Of a stretch of DNA of 64,000 nt, positions 46,099-53,771 are shown piece after piece. The translations under genes were made by a program, and so were the position numbers. Position 1 is the stretch's first letter. Each line of letters starts with the position of its first letter. The notes beneath the pieces are model-generated. The model searched no databases. It was given only the letters and a program-made list of their open reading frames with translations, and was not told the origin of the DNA. Origin of the DNA: Parasedimentitalea psychrophila (GTDB lineage: Bacteria; Pseudomonadota; Alphaproteobacteria; Rhodobacterales; Rhodobacteraceae); NCBI RefSeq assembly GCF_030285785.1, contig NZ_CP127247.1, positions 620,001 to 684,000 of the forward strand. Reading direction: 5' to 3'.

Positions 46099-47184
46099 TC
46101 AGCGTCTTTTTAAAAGGTGAAATAGCTCGCTAGAATAGGCTTTCAGCGTCAGTTTCGGATTCTTCAAAAATAACGGGAAAAAATCGTACCTATTCGTGTA
46201 GAATGATAGCCGTGCGCGGCTGAGGAAGAGTCTCGTTTTGAGCAGTGAGATGATCGGGTCGTCGTGAGCGAGGCCAAAAATCCGAGCATCGTCCAGGCGG
46301 TCAGCATAGACTGCCTTGCCGATCGTCTGAATTCTGATCCGTCGCACACAGATTGCACTACGACGTCGGTCTTTGAAATCAAGGTGAGAGATCCCCACAC
46401 CTTCGCGATAATAAAGAAGCGGTTCATTTATCAAGGTAATTCGACCTTCGAGTGCGGCTCGAAACCCCAGGATGTGGTCGTCGAACACCTGGGATCGGTT
46501 TAGTGGTCCGTACTTTCTGAATAGCTCGCGGCTCCAGCCTCCTGAAGCTCCGAGGTAGTGACACAAAGACGGGGCCAAGGGCCAAGGGTCATGGGTCTTG
46601 AACACGTCTGCGGTTCTATAGTCCGAGCTGCATTCCTGCCCATTTTTGTCTATCGGCATTGCGTGTGAGTGAACTAATAGAGGGGAGTCTTTGCTAAACG
46701 CAGCTTGTATGCAAGTTGCCCGCTCTGGGAATGATACGTCATCACCATATGCGGGGACAATTATTTCACCTTCTGTCCGGAGAACAGATTGGTTTATGTG
46801 CGCGACTAGCCCTATATTTACATCATTCCGGTTTACGACAACTTTGTGGGGGCCACGATACCCCTCAACAACCTCTTTGATCACTGTGAAAGTCGAGTCT
46901 GTTGAACAATCGTCAGAGATAAGTATCTCAATTGGCTTTCCGGTTTGCGCAAGAGCGGCTTCCACTGCTTGACGCACGTAAGCCTCCTGATTGAAAGTCA
47001 GGACGATCATACTGGTATCGTATTTCAACTTATTAATCTCTTGAGTGGATTCAATGATTTGCAGTCGGATTATTGAAGCGTTCGAGGCAATTGAAGGCAG
47101 CGGCACTGGTCTAATCTGAGGTAAGGTAAGGTACATTTTTCGCGTCACCCGTACAATTTTGAATGACGAGAAGACGATTTTCAT
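46099..47184 (-). CDS. family 2 glycosyltransferase
   Basis: This 361-residue cytosolic enzyme has the GT-A fold of family 2 glycosyltransferases. The nucleotide-binding start MIVLTFNQEAYVRQAVEAAL, the DxD-like ISDDCSTDSTF and the acceptor-side YGDDVSFPERA are visible near residues 60-165. The first 55 residues are unusual for the family and poorly conserved, so the true start may be later (for example Met17). It probably builds a surface polysaccharide, fitting the FkbM methyltransferase and sulfotransferase genes next to it. Base composition is lower in GC than the chromosomal genes. Confidence 0.8.
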   Translation of the reverse strand: MKIVFSSFKIVRVTRKMYLTLPQIRPVPLPSIASNASIIRLQIIESTQEINKLKYDTSMIVLTFNQEAYVRQAVEAALAQTGKPIEILISDDCSTDSTFTVIKEVVEGYRGPHKVVVNRNDVNIGLVAHINQSVLRTEGEIIVPAYGDDVSFPERATCIQAAFSKDSPLLVHSHAMPIDKNGQECSSDYRTADVFKTHDPWPLAPSLCHYLGASGGWSRELFRKYGPLNRSQVFDDHILGFRAALEGRITLINEPLLYYREGVGISHLDFKDRRRSAICVRRIRIQTIGKAVYADRLDDARIFGLAHDDPIISLLKTRLFLSRARLSFYTNRYDFFPLFLKNPKLTLKAYSSELFHLLKRR

Positions 47185-47270
47185 TCAGCATATCTGCAAT
47201 ATTCGGTCAACTAAATTTTCGCTTTCCATCCTCCATTCCAGTGCATTTTGACGAGACATTTGGAGATGTT

Positions 47271-47990
47271 TCAAGTGACCTTCTCAAACGCGACTACGTT
47301 TCCCGTTGATAGATCGCAACGAGGGTATAAGCCGGCGGCAGCACAGGAATCATAGATTTCTTTGATCCCCTGACGCGAGACTACTTTTGGATGGAGCTCA
47401 AGGACAAGAACGCGAATTTCCGTCAAATCGACAGCGCAAAGAAGTTCCTCCTCACCGCCTTCAATATCGATGACCAGGACGTCAGGCGCAAATTCAGACA
47501 ATACATGTTCGAAATTTTCAGTCGGCACGCTTACAACCGACGCCGCTCCCCCTTCTGGTTCCAGGAGTGAACTTTCAGCAAATGACTCATGAATGTAGAA
47601 AGTACGATGACTGTCGCCTGCTACTCCACGTACAAGAATTTCATTACGTAGATCGATAGTGGTGAGGCCATTTCTACGGTACAAGTCTTGTATGGGAGCA
47701 ATAAGCATAGGGTTTGCTTCATAGCTACGGATTTTCGCATCCGGGAAGTGCTTTGCCGCCAACGCCGAGACCACACCAAGGCCTACACCTGCCTCCAAAA
47801 TGCGATCTCCAGAACGAACGAGCGCCAGAAGTGCTTCGATTTCCGGTGTCTCATATCCAACCCAACTCAACTGATCAAAAATTGGCCTGGTGATATGGTC
47901 CCCTTCAAGAGGTACAGTAAGGCCCATGTAGACGATGCTTTCGCGCGTCTTCCAGCCTAGGCGCCTAATTGCTCTCTGTAGTCCGTTCAT
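47271..47990 (-). CDS. FkbM-family methyltransferase
   Basis: This 239-residue SAM-dependent methyltransferase is of the FkbM type. It has the SAM-binding motif ILEAGVGLGVVSALAAKHFP, the YEANPMLI turn, and the later DVLVIDIEGGEEELL segment with the acidic pair typical of the family. FkbM enzymes methylate sugar or polyketide hydroxyl groups; the glycosyltransferase next door suggests a glycan substrate. The gene lies in the accessory island on the same strand as its neighbours. Confidence 0.82.
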   Translation of the reverse strand: MNGLQRAIRRLGWKTRESIVYMGLTVPLEGDHITRPIFDQLSWVGYETPEIEALLALVRSGDRILEAGVGLGVVSALAAKHFPDAKIRSYEANPMLIAPIQDLYRRNGLTTIDLRNEILVRGVAGDSHRTFYIHESFAESSLLEPEGGAASVVSVPTENFEHVLSEFAPDVLVIDIEGGEEELLCAVDLTEIRVLVLELHPKVVSRQGIKEIYDSCAAAGLYPRCDLSTGNVVAFEKVT

Positions 47991-48423
47991 TTCAAGAACT
48001 CTCGTGGTTTCTGCGGCTCTCGAGTGAGGTCATGGAATATGATTTTGCACAGATGACATCATGAATTGGCTTACTTTAGTGAGATTGTGCCGTAAAGTCG
48101 CCTTCGAAATACTTCTGCCTTGCGGCGTGGTCTTGGCTAGTTCAGTCTTGATCGCCAAGGAAACCGTCGATGCCAAAACGTATAAGGTTTGCCTCGTTTG
48201 CGGTGTCGTCAGTAATAGGGCGACACAGCGGTAAAGATAGTCTCCGGGAATAGAAGTTGCACTGCAATCGGTTTTGAACGTATCGGCAAAACAGGCCAAC
48301 GGCTTATCCAAATCGTATGTATCTAGCCCATCGCCACCTGATTGAGAGCCGACGCTTAGTTGGCCTTCATTTGGATCGCAGCGAGAGGCAGAAGCGAGCC
48401 CGACCTAACCAAATCGGATGCAT
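47991..48423. other. 433-bp stretch without a clear gene
   Basis: A frame of 93 codons at 48030-48311 on the minus strand starts only at TTG and has no recognisable motif, although its length and composition do not exclude a real small gene. Nothing else is evident. The stretch separates the methyltransferase and sulfotransferase genes, so it may be a gene relic. Confidence 0.35.
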
Positions 48424-49227
48424 TCAACTTCTGAGCGTGGCCAGAAGTGCAACTATAGGGTTCCATGGGAATATACGGCGGCGTATCGCCGTCAGGTTCA
48501 ATGCTGTGGCGAGATAATTTTTCTCGACTTTTCGACTGGAAATCCGTTGGTTTGCGACCTCAGTACTAAACTCAGCCGTCGCCATGAATTCTTCGTACCG
48601 CGATTGAGTCATCAGCCTTTTCAACAGGATGCTACCGGGTCGGTCGGCCACAAAATCGTTCATCGAATACTCCACTAACTCACCGTTTAGTGATGCCCTA
48701 AATCGTTCCTTGAAGCGCGCAAAATCGAGGGCGAAAATGTAATTGAAATTATGCGTGGAGACATAAAGACAGCCACGCTTTTTTAACGCTTCAGCGACCA
48801 CGCTTCGCTGTAATACAACGCCATGTCTGCTCATTTCAGCATATATCGAAGCTGCATAATCGTGCTTATCCCGATCGACAACAACCCATATGACTTCAGA
48901 GAACCCAATATCGCGCGCCAATGTCTCGATTTCGGAGGCCAGTGTGAGATCAACAATTGCATTTTCGAAGTCCTCCCCACTCAACAGCACCGTATCGCAG
49001 CCTTCGCCAGCTTTCGCGCGGCAATCTTGCAGGAATTCACCAAGAATTGAAACGCCTTCGGCCTGAATTCGCCACATCAGACTACTGTGCTGGGTCGGAT
49101 GCTCGTGCTGTGGGTAGAGAATGCCAAACCTATGAAGGCGGGAGCGGTTTAAGGCGCAAAAATTTTGAAAGGCCGTCGTTCCAGTTTTGTGACATCCACA
49201 ATGAAGAATAAGTCTAATTTCCGGCAC
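48424..49227 (-). CDS. sulfotransferase-like protein
   Basis: This 267-residue P-loop protein has the PAPS 5'-phosphate-binding loop in LILHCGCHKTGTTAFQNF (residues 6-23), typical of bacterial sulfotransferase-like families. The rest is poorly conserved; a 3'-phosphate binding Arg/Ser region cannot be assigned with confidence. The start is a GTG at 49227; a ribosome binding site AGAG is weak. It likely sulfates a surface glycan made with the neighbouring glycosyltransferase and methyltransferase. Confidence 0.68.
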   Translation of the reverse strand: MPEIRLILHCGCHKTGTTAFQNFCALNRSRLHRFGILYPQHEHPTQHSSLMWRIQAEGVSILGEFLQDCRAKAGEGCDTVLLSGEDFENAIVDLTLASEIETLARDIGFSEVIWVVVDRDKHDYAASIYAEMSRHGVVLQRSVVAEALKKRGCLYVSTHNFNYIFALDFARFKERFRASLNGELVEYSMNDFVADRPGSILLKRLMTQSRYEEFMATAEFSTEVANQRISSRKVEKNYLATALNLTAIRRRIFPWNPIVALLATLRS

Positions 49228-49454
49228 CTCTGGCAGCTATTGGTTCCGGTTCGAAAGGGGTCCGGACCAATGCACAACCCTTGCAAAAACGGATAGCACT
49301 CAGGCGGCCGTTGCGAAAGCGCATTTTGCCCGTGCGGTTTCAATGGCTCGTCGCAAATGAACCTCGTCCTTGTTCCCGGACACTGGGGTACTTTACCCCT
49401 GTCCATGAAAGGGGCACCAAATGGGACGCCCGCGATCAGCGGCTTGTCATCCGT

Positions 49455-49913
49455 GAAGCGCGAGATCTGGAGTTGCTGCCAAAGATAAAGGCGTTTTTCA
49501 AAGCCAGCGGGAAATGCTATGGGTCCAAGCGCATTCATCAGGATCTAATGGCTGATGGTGAGATCGCTTCTGAGCGGCGTGTGGCGATAATAATGAAAGA
49601 AAACAAGGTGTCTCCGCTTCTGCGCAAGCGTAGAAAGCCTGTTACAACCGACCGCAACCATAAATTGAGACCATCACCAAACTTGTTAGAGCAAAACTTC
49701 CACTGCCAGACGCCCAACACAGTTTGGTTGGCGGATATTACCTATCTCGGCACGGACGAGGGCTGGCTTTATCTGGCTGGCATCAAAGATATGGCCACGC
49801 GAGAAATTGTCGGTTGGGCGATGGAGGGCCATATGCGCGCGGAGCTCTGCTGCGACGCCCTGAAGATGGCTCTGGGCCGCAGAGGCCCCGTTCCCGGATT
49901 GATCCACCATTCC
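49455..49913 (+). pseudogene. IS3-family transposase fragment (orfB core), truncated at both ends
   Basis: About 150 residues of an IS3-family orfB remain, from RDLELLPKIKAFFKASGKCY through VWLADITYLGTDEGWLYLAG to RRGPVPGLIHHS. The first catalytic Asp (ADITY) is present, but the frame loses homology right before the second (normally HHSDRG), and the catalytic Glu is gone. The element that follows at 49958 lies next to the break. It is a different IS3-family member from the two flanking elements. Confidence 0.75.
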
Positions 49914-49995
49914 CCTTCTCGGGATCATGCTGCGCATAACCCTGCCGGGCAGTGGACTGGACCTGTCCCGCTTTCGTTCCGCCCCTTGTGCTCAT

Positions 49996-50853
49996 TTAGG
50001 CGGCGATCTTTTCAAAAGCCAAGGGACTTTTCCAGCCTAATGCCGAGTGTCTCCGGCGGGGATTATAGAACCCATTAATGTACTCGAAGATGGCGATCTC
50101 AGCAGCCCTGCGGGTTTGCCAAGAGTGCCGCCAGATCAATTCCGCCTTGATGGTTTTGAAGAAGGTTTCCATTGCGGCGTTATCATAGCAATTACCCTTG
50201 CCGCTCATGGATACCTTGAAGCCATACTGGCGCAGGATTTTCTGGTAATCCTGCGAGCAATATTGGCTGCCCCTATCAGAATGATGGATGCATCCTTTGG
50301 GCGGCCTGCGCAGGGCTATGGCCATGTTCAGCGCCCGTATGGCCAGATCACGCTTCATCCGGTTGCTGACAGCCCAACCGACCACGCGCCTGGAGTACAG
50401 GTCCAGAACCACGGCCAGATAGAGCCAGCCCTCGCGGGCCCAGATGTAGCTGATATCGACAACCCATTTTTGATTGGGTCGATCTGCTGAGAAGTTCCGG
50501 TTCAGCAGGTTTGGCGTGATGTTGAACTTGTGATTGCTGTCCGTTGTGGCCTTGTACTTACGGGTTCTGACAACAGATATGCCGTTCTGGCGCATCAATC
50601 GGCCGACACGGCGGTGACCAATATCCAGACCAAGCTCTTTCAGTTCTTCGACCATTCTCGGTCGGCCGTAGCTCTGCAAACTCAGGCGGTGCTGCTCCCG
50701 GATGTGGGCCAACAGAACCATATCCCCACGTTGACGCTGGCAGGCAGGGCGTTTGCGCCAGGCTCGGTAGCCACGTGGGGTGACATCCACAATCCGGCAA
50801 AGTCGCTCTGTGGGAATGCTATTGCGGTGCTTTTCAACAAATGAAAACCTCAT
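49996..50853 (-). CDS. IS3-family transposase OrfB (DDE catalytic)
   Basis: This 285-residue catalytic subunit has the helix-turn-helix HTH_21 region (residues 40-90) and an integrase core. Asp lies in KWVVDISYIWAREGWLYLAV, the second Asp in IHHSDRGSQYCSQDYQ, and Glu in NAAMETFFKTIKAELIW. All three catalytic residues are present. The ATG overlaps the orfA TGA. A -1 frameshift before it at a run of seven A would give the OrfAB fusion. Confidence 0.92.
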   Translation of the reverse strand: MRFSFVEKHRNSIPTERLCRIVDVTPRGYRAWRKRPACQRQRGDMVLLAHIREQHRLSLQSYGRPRMVEELKELGLDIGHRRVGRLMRQNGISVVRTRKYKATTDSNHKFNITPNLLNRNFSADRPNQKWVVDISYIWAREGWLYLAVVLDLYSRRVVGWAVSNRMKRDLAIRALNMAIALRRPPKGCIHHSDRGSQYCSQDYQKILRQYGFKVSMSGKGNCYDNAAMETFFKTIKAELIWRHSWQTRRAAEIAIFEYINGFYNPRRRHSALGWKSPLAFEKIAA

Positions 50854-51125
50854 TTGCTTTGGTCCGCAAAGAAGATTGTTGCTTTTTTTAGCAGCTCCCT
50901 CTCCTCACGTAGAAGGCGGTTTTCCCGGCGAAGGCGCTCGTTCTCATTGGCCAGTTCCTGATCCTCTTTCGAAACAACGTCCGCGTCACGATAGGTTCTG
51001 ATCCACTTGCACAGGGTGGACATACCAACCCCAAGATCGGAGGACGCCTGTCGGCGGGTCAGCCCGCTGGTCAGTGCGATCCGCACTGCGTCGCGTTTGA
51101 ATTCTTCGGATGGTCGTGGTGCCAT
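50850..51125 (-). CDS. IS3-family transposase OrfA
   Basis: This 91-residue protein has a helix-turn-helix (residues 7-50, FKRDAVRIALTSGLTRRQAS) and a leucine-zipper-like helix (NERLRRENRLLREERELLKK). Near its end the gene has CTA AAA AAA GCA, a slippery stretch typical of programmed -1 frameshifting in IS3 elements. In the -1 frame the sequence continues without a stop into OrfB. Confidence 0.9.
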   Translation of the reverse strand: MAPRPSEEFKRDAVRIALTSGLTRRQASSDLGVGMSTLCKWIRTYRDADVVSKEDQELANENERLRRENRLLREERELLKKATIFFADQSK

Positions 51126-51188
51126 GGTGTATCTCCTTTGGGGCAGAATATGCTCTCAAAGGGGCGGAACAATACCGTGACAGGTCCA

Positions 51189-51454
51189 CCATTTGCCTGG
51201 CGCGCCAGGAAAGCCTTCTCGCCAAGTGGTTACCGGGAGGGAGGCTGGAAGGGCGTGAATGGGTCGCGCTCAATCCCACCCGCAACGATCGCCGCCCAGG
51301 CTCTTTCCGGATCAATGTTGATAACGGGTTTTGGGCGGACTTTGCGACGCCTGACAAAGGCGGCGACCCGATCAGCTTGTTCGCCTATCTCAACGGCCTC
51401 TCACAGAAGCAAGCGGCATTGGAACTGAAGCGGCAATTGGGAATGAGCGCATGA
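51189..51454 (+). pseudogene. primase-type N-terminal protein, 5'-truncated by IS insertion
   Basis: The remaining 88 or so residues (LLAKWLPGGRLEGREWVALN, FWADFATPDKGGDPISLFAY) resemble the short N-terminal partner of mobile-element primases, which carry a zinc-free CHC2-like domain. The upstream end is the IS end at 51188, so the start is lost. The TGA overlaps the ATG of the next gene (ATGA), so the two were translationally coupled and form one primase module. Confidence 0.7.
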
Positions 51455-53535
51455 AACACGAATTTTTCTCCCTAGCGCATCCGACCAAGGGCGTTGCGTC
51501 CCAACAGTTCGTCTACCGAGATGTGGCAGGTAATCCGGTACTTGTCGCGAACAGGTACAATCTGCCCGACGGGGGGAAATACTTCCTCCCCTACGATGTG
51601 GCGCAGGGGAAATGGAAGGCGCTGGACCTGCGTCCAATCTACAACCTGGACAAAGTTGTGAGCGCGGACCCTTCAACCCCGATCATCCTGGTTGAAGGCG
51701 AGAAATGCGCGGACGCACTGACCGCGCTTGGATACCTGGCAACAACCACGTTCGGCGGCAGCAACGGCTGGAAGAAAGCGGACCTCTCCCCGCTACACGG
51801 GCGCCGCGTATACGCGTGGGGAGACCAAGACGACGCGGGTCAGAAATACGTCCTTGATCTGACCCGTACCCTGGGACCTTCCCCTACCCCTACGCCGGGT
51901 AGGGTAGGGAAATCCGAAGCACGCCTAATCCCGATCTCGGCTTCTACCCTACACGAGATCACGGGGACACAGATCGACCTGGTGAAAGGTTGGGACGTAG
52001 CCGATTTCTTGGACCTGGGTTTTGGGCGGACAGAAATAGACGCCCTTCTGGAAATGGCAGCGCCCAAAGACATTGGCGATGAAGCCGTGCTCGGCAAGGG
52101 AGACACAAGAAACTCCCCATCGCAGAAATCGACATCTGACTCTCCGAATGTCCTCGACGGGATGGAACTTTGGAGAACACCCCAGGATGAGACTTATGCA
52201 ACTCTGCGAAGGGACGGCCATTTTGAACATTGGCCGACTGCATCCAGGACCTTTCAAAGACACTTGGCCTACGCTCACTTTCAGACCGAGGGAAAGGTTC
52301 CATCGGCAACGGCCCTCGAAGATCGGCGGCGAATGCTGGAGGGAGAAGCGCTGTTTGGAGGCGAAACCCATCCCGTCTTCTCGCGGATCGCCTCTATTGG
52401 TCGAACCATCTATCTCGACCTTGGGGATGCAAGCTGGCAGGCGGTCGCAATTACCGCCGAGGGTTGGCAGGTGGTCACCCATCCTATGACCCGGTTCCGT
52501 CGGTCGCCATCTACGGATGCGTTGCCCGTTCCAGAACGGCACAGCGACGGCATCGAGCTTCTGCGCCCCTTCCTCAACGTCAAAGATGACGATGACTTCC
52601 GGATGCTTGTCGCCTGGGTCGTCGGCTGCTTCCATCCCAAAGGTCCCTACCCCATCCTGATCCTGTCAGGTGAACAGGGCAGCGCCAAAAGCACGACAGC
52701 GCAGATTTTGCGCAGCCTGGTTGATCCAGCCAATCCCAGCACCCGCAGCACACCCTCAACAGAACAGGATTTGGTGATTGCAGCCAAGCACAACCATGTC
52801 CTGTCTTTCGACAATCTGTCCAACATCCGCCCAATGATGGCTGATGCTTTTTGCCGGATTGCCACTGGCGGCGGCTTTGGCACCAGGAAGCTGCACACAG
52901 ACACAGACGAGGTATTGTTCAACGCGACCCGTCCCTGTCTGTTGAACGGCATACCGGATCTGGCTGCACGCCCCGATCTGGCCGACCGCTCTATTGGCGT
53001 CACCCTGCCGGTGATCTCATCACGTGAACGCCGCACACTTGGTAGTTTTAATCGAGACTTCGCCAAAGCGGCCCCCTTCATTCTGGGGGCTCTTCTAGAT
53101 GCGGTTTCAACCGCTCTTTCCCGAATTGATTCTGTGAGCCTCTCAGAGGCCCCCAGAATGGCGGACTTTGCAAAATGGGTCGTAGCCGCAGCGCCAGCCT
53201 TAGGGTGGCCTGAGGGGGCGTTTCTGGACTCCTACGCGGCAAACAGAGAGACCAGCGACCAATCCGCAATCGAAAACAACCCGGTAGCATTGGCAATCTT
53301 GCGCCTCATGGGGGCTCAGAAGCACTGGGAAGGCACCGCGACCGACCTCAAGCAAACCCTCCGCCAGCGCTTTCCGGCGCTCACAGATGATCCATACAGC
53401 TTTCCACGGCAGGAAAACAAACTCAGCGCCGCGCTTCGACGTGTGCAACCACCGCTTCGTAGACGCGGCATTGCTCTCAGCTTTGAACGTCGTGGGAAGT
53501 CAGGCGAACGGCTTATCCAGATCACAACCATATAG
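51451..53535 (+). CDS. mobile-element primase-helicase (TOPRIM plus ATPase)
   Basis: This 694-residue protein has a TOPRIM domain (IILVEGEKCADAL with Glu82, then the aspartates of WGDQDDAGQKY at 125-127). An acidic linker (about 210-240) follows, then a superfamily 3-like helicase ATPase with Walker A GEQGSAKS (407-414) and VLSFDNLSN as Walker B. This architecture is found in plasmids, prophages and integrative elements, where it starts replication. The start at 51451 overlaps the previous stop. A CCCTACCC / GGGTAGGG inverted repeat lies within the gene near 51887-51910. Confidence 0.85.
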   Translation: MKHEFFSLAHPTKGVASQQFVYRDVAGNPVLVANRYNLPDGGKYFLPYDVAQGKWKALDLRPIYNLDKVVSADPSTPIILVEGEKCADALTALGYLATTTFGGSNGWKKADLSPLHGRRVYAWGDQDDAGQKYVLDLTRTLGPSPTPTPGRVGKSEARLIPISASTLHEITGTQIDLVKGWDVADFLDLGFGRTEIDALLEMAAPKDIGDEAVLGKGDTRNSPSQKSTSDSPNVLDGMELWRTPQDETYATLRRDGHFEHWPTASRTFQRHLAYAHFQTEGKVPSATALEDRRRMLEGEALFGGETHPVFSRIASIGRTIYLDLGDASWQAVAITAEGWQVVTHPMTRFRRSPSTDALPVPERHSDGIELLRPFLNVKDDDDFRMLVAWVVGCFHPKGPYPILILSGEQGSAKSTTAQILRSLVDPANPSTRSTPSTEQDLVIAAKHNHVLSFDNLSNIRPMMADAFCRIATGGGFGTRKLHTDTDEVLFNATRPCLLNGIPDLAARPDLADRSIGVTLPVISSRERRTLGSFNRDFAKAAPFILGALLDAVSTALSRIDSVSLSEAPRMADFAKWVVAAAPALGWPEGAFLDSYAANRETSDQSAIENNPVALAILRLMGAQKHWEGTATDLKQTLRQRFPALTDDPYSFPRQENKLSAALRRVQPPLRRRGIALSFERRGKSGERLIQITTI

Positions 53536-53615
53536 TTTATCGTCAGCATCGTCAGTATCGTCAGCCAAGCACACAATCTCAGTCGGCTGACGATGCTGAC
53601 GATGCTGACGATAAA
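53536..53615. repeat. inverted array of ATCGTCAGC units after the primase gene
   Basis: Directly after the primase stop, two 31-bp arms face each other around an 18-bp centre (arms 53536-53566 and 53585-53615, one mismatch). Each arm is made of about three direct copies of the nine-base unit ATCGTCAGC. The arms could form a long hairpin that ends transcription, or be iteron-like binding sites for a replication initiator. Confidence 0.8.
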
Positions 53616-53771
53616 ATTTGGGTTACTGCTATGATACGACCCTGGCTGACCTTCGCTGCGATCGCTGCCAATGGCTGCGCTGCTGAGTAACCGGACCTTG
53701 CAAAGTTGAAAGAAGTCGTCCTTTGCAGCGATTTTGTGAATTTCGACAAGCTCCGACGCTAAAAGGGCGAT

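Larger units (their letters stand above)
49958..51188 (-). mobile_element. apparently intact IS3-family insertion sequence (1231 bp)
   Basis: The imperfect terminal inverted repeats begin TGGACCTGTC at 49958 and end with its complement at 51188, and share GTTCCGCCCCTT further in. The two genes orfA and orfB overlap as ATGA and are both complete. No target-site duplication is seen: the flanks are GAC on the left and CCA on the right, which suggests a later deletion or recombination. It cuts a transposase fragment on one side and a primase-type gene on the other. Confidence 0.88.

Noticed and set aside
48030-48311. 93-codon frame in the gap before the sulfotransferase gene
   Set aside because: Only a TTG start and no motifs; mentioned in the gap entry but not called a gene.
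51887-51915. GGGTAGGGTAGGG run that resembles a G-quadruplex
   Set aside because: Only three G-triplets are present; the sequence is better explained as a CCCTACCC / GGGTAGGG inverted repeat inside the primase gene.
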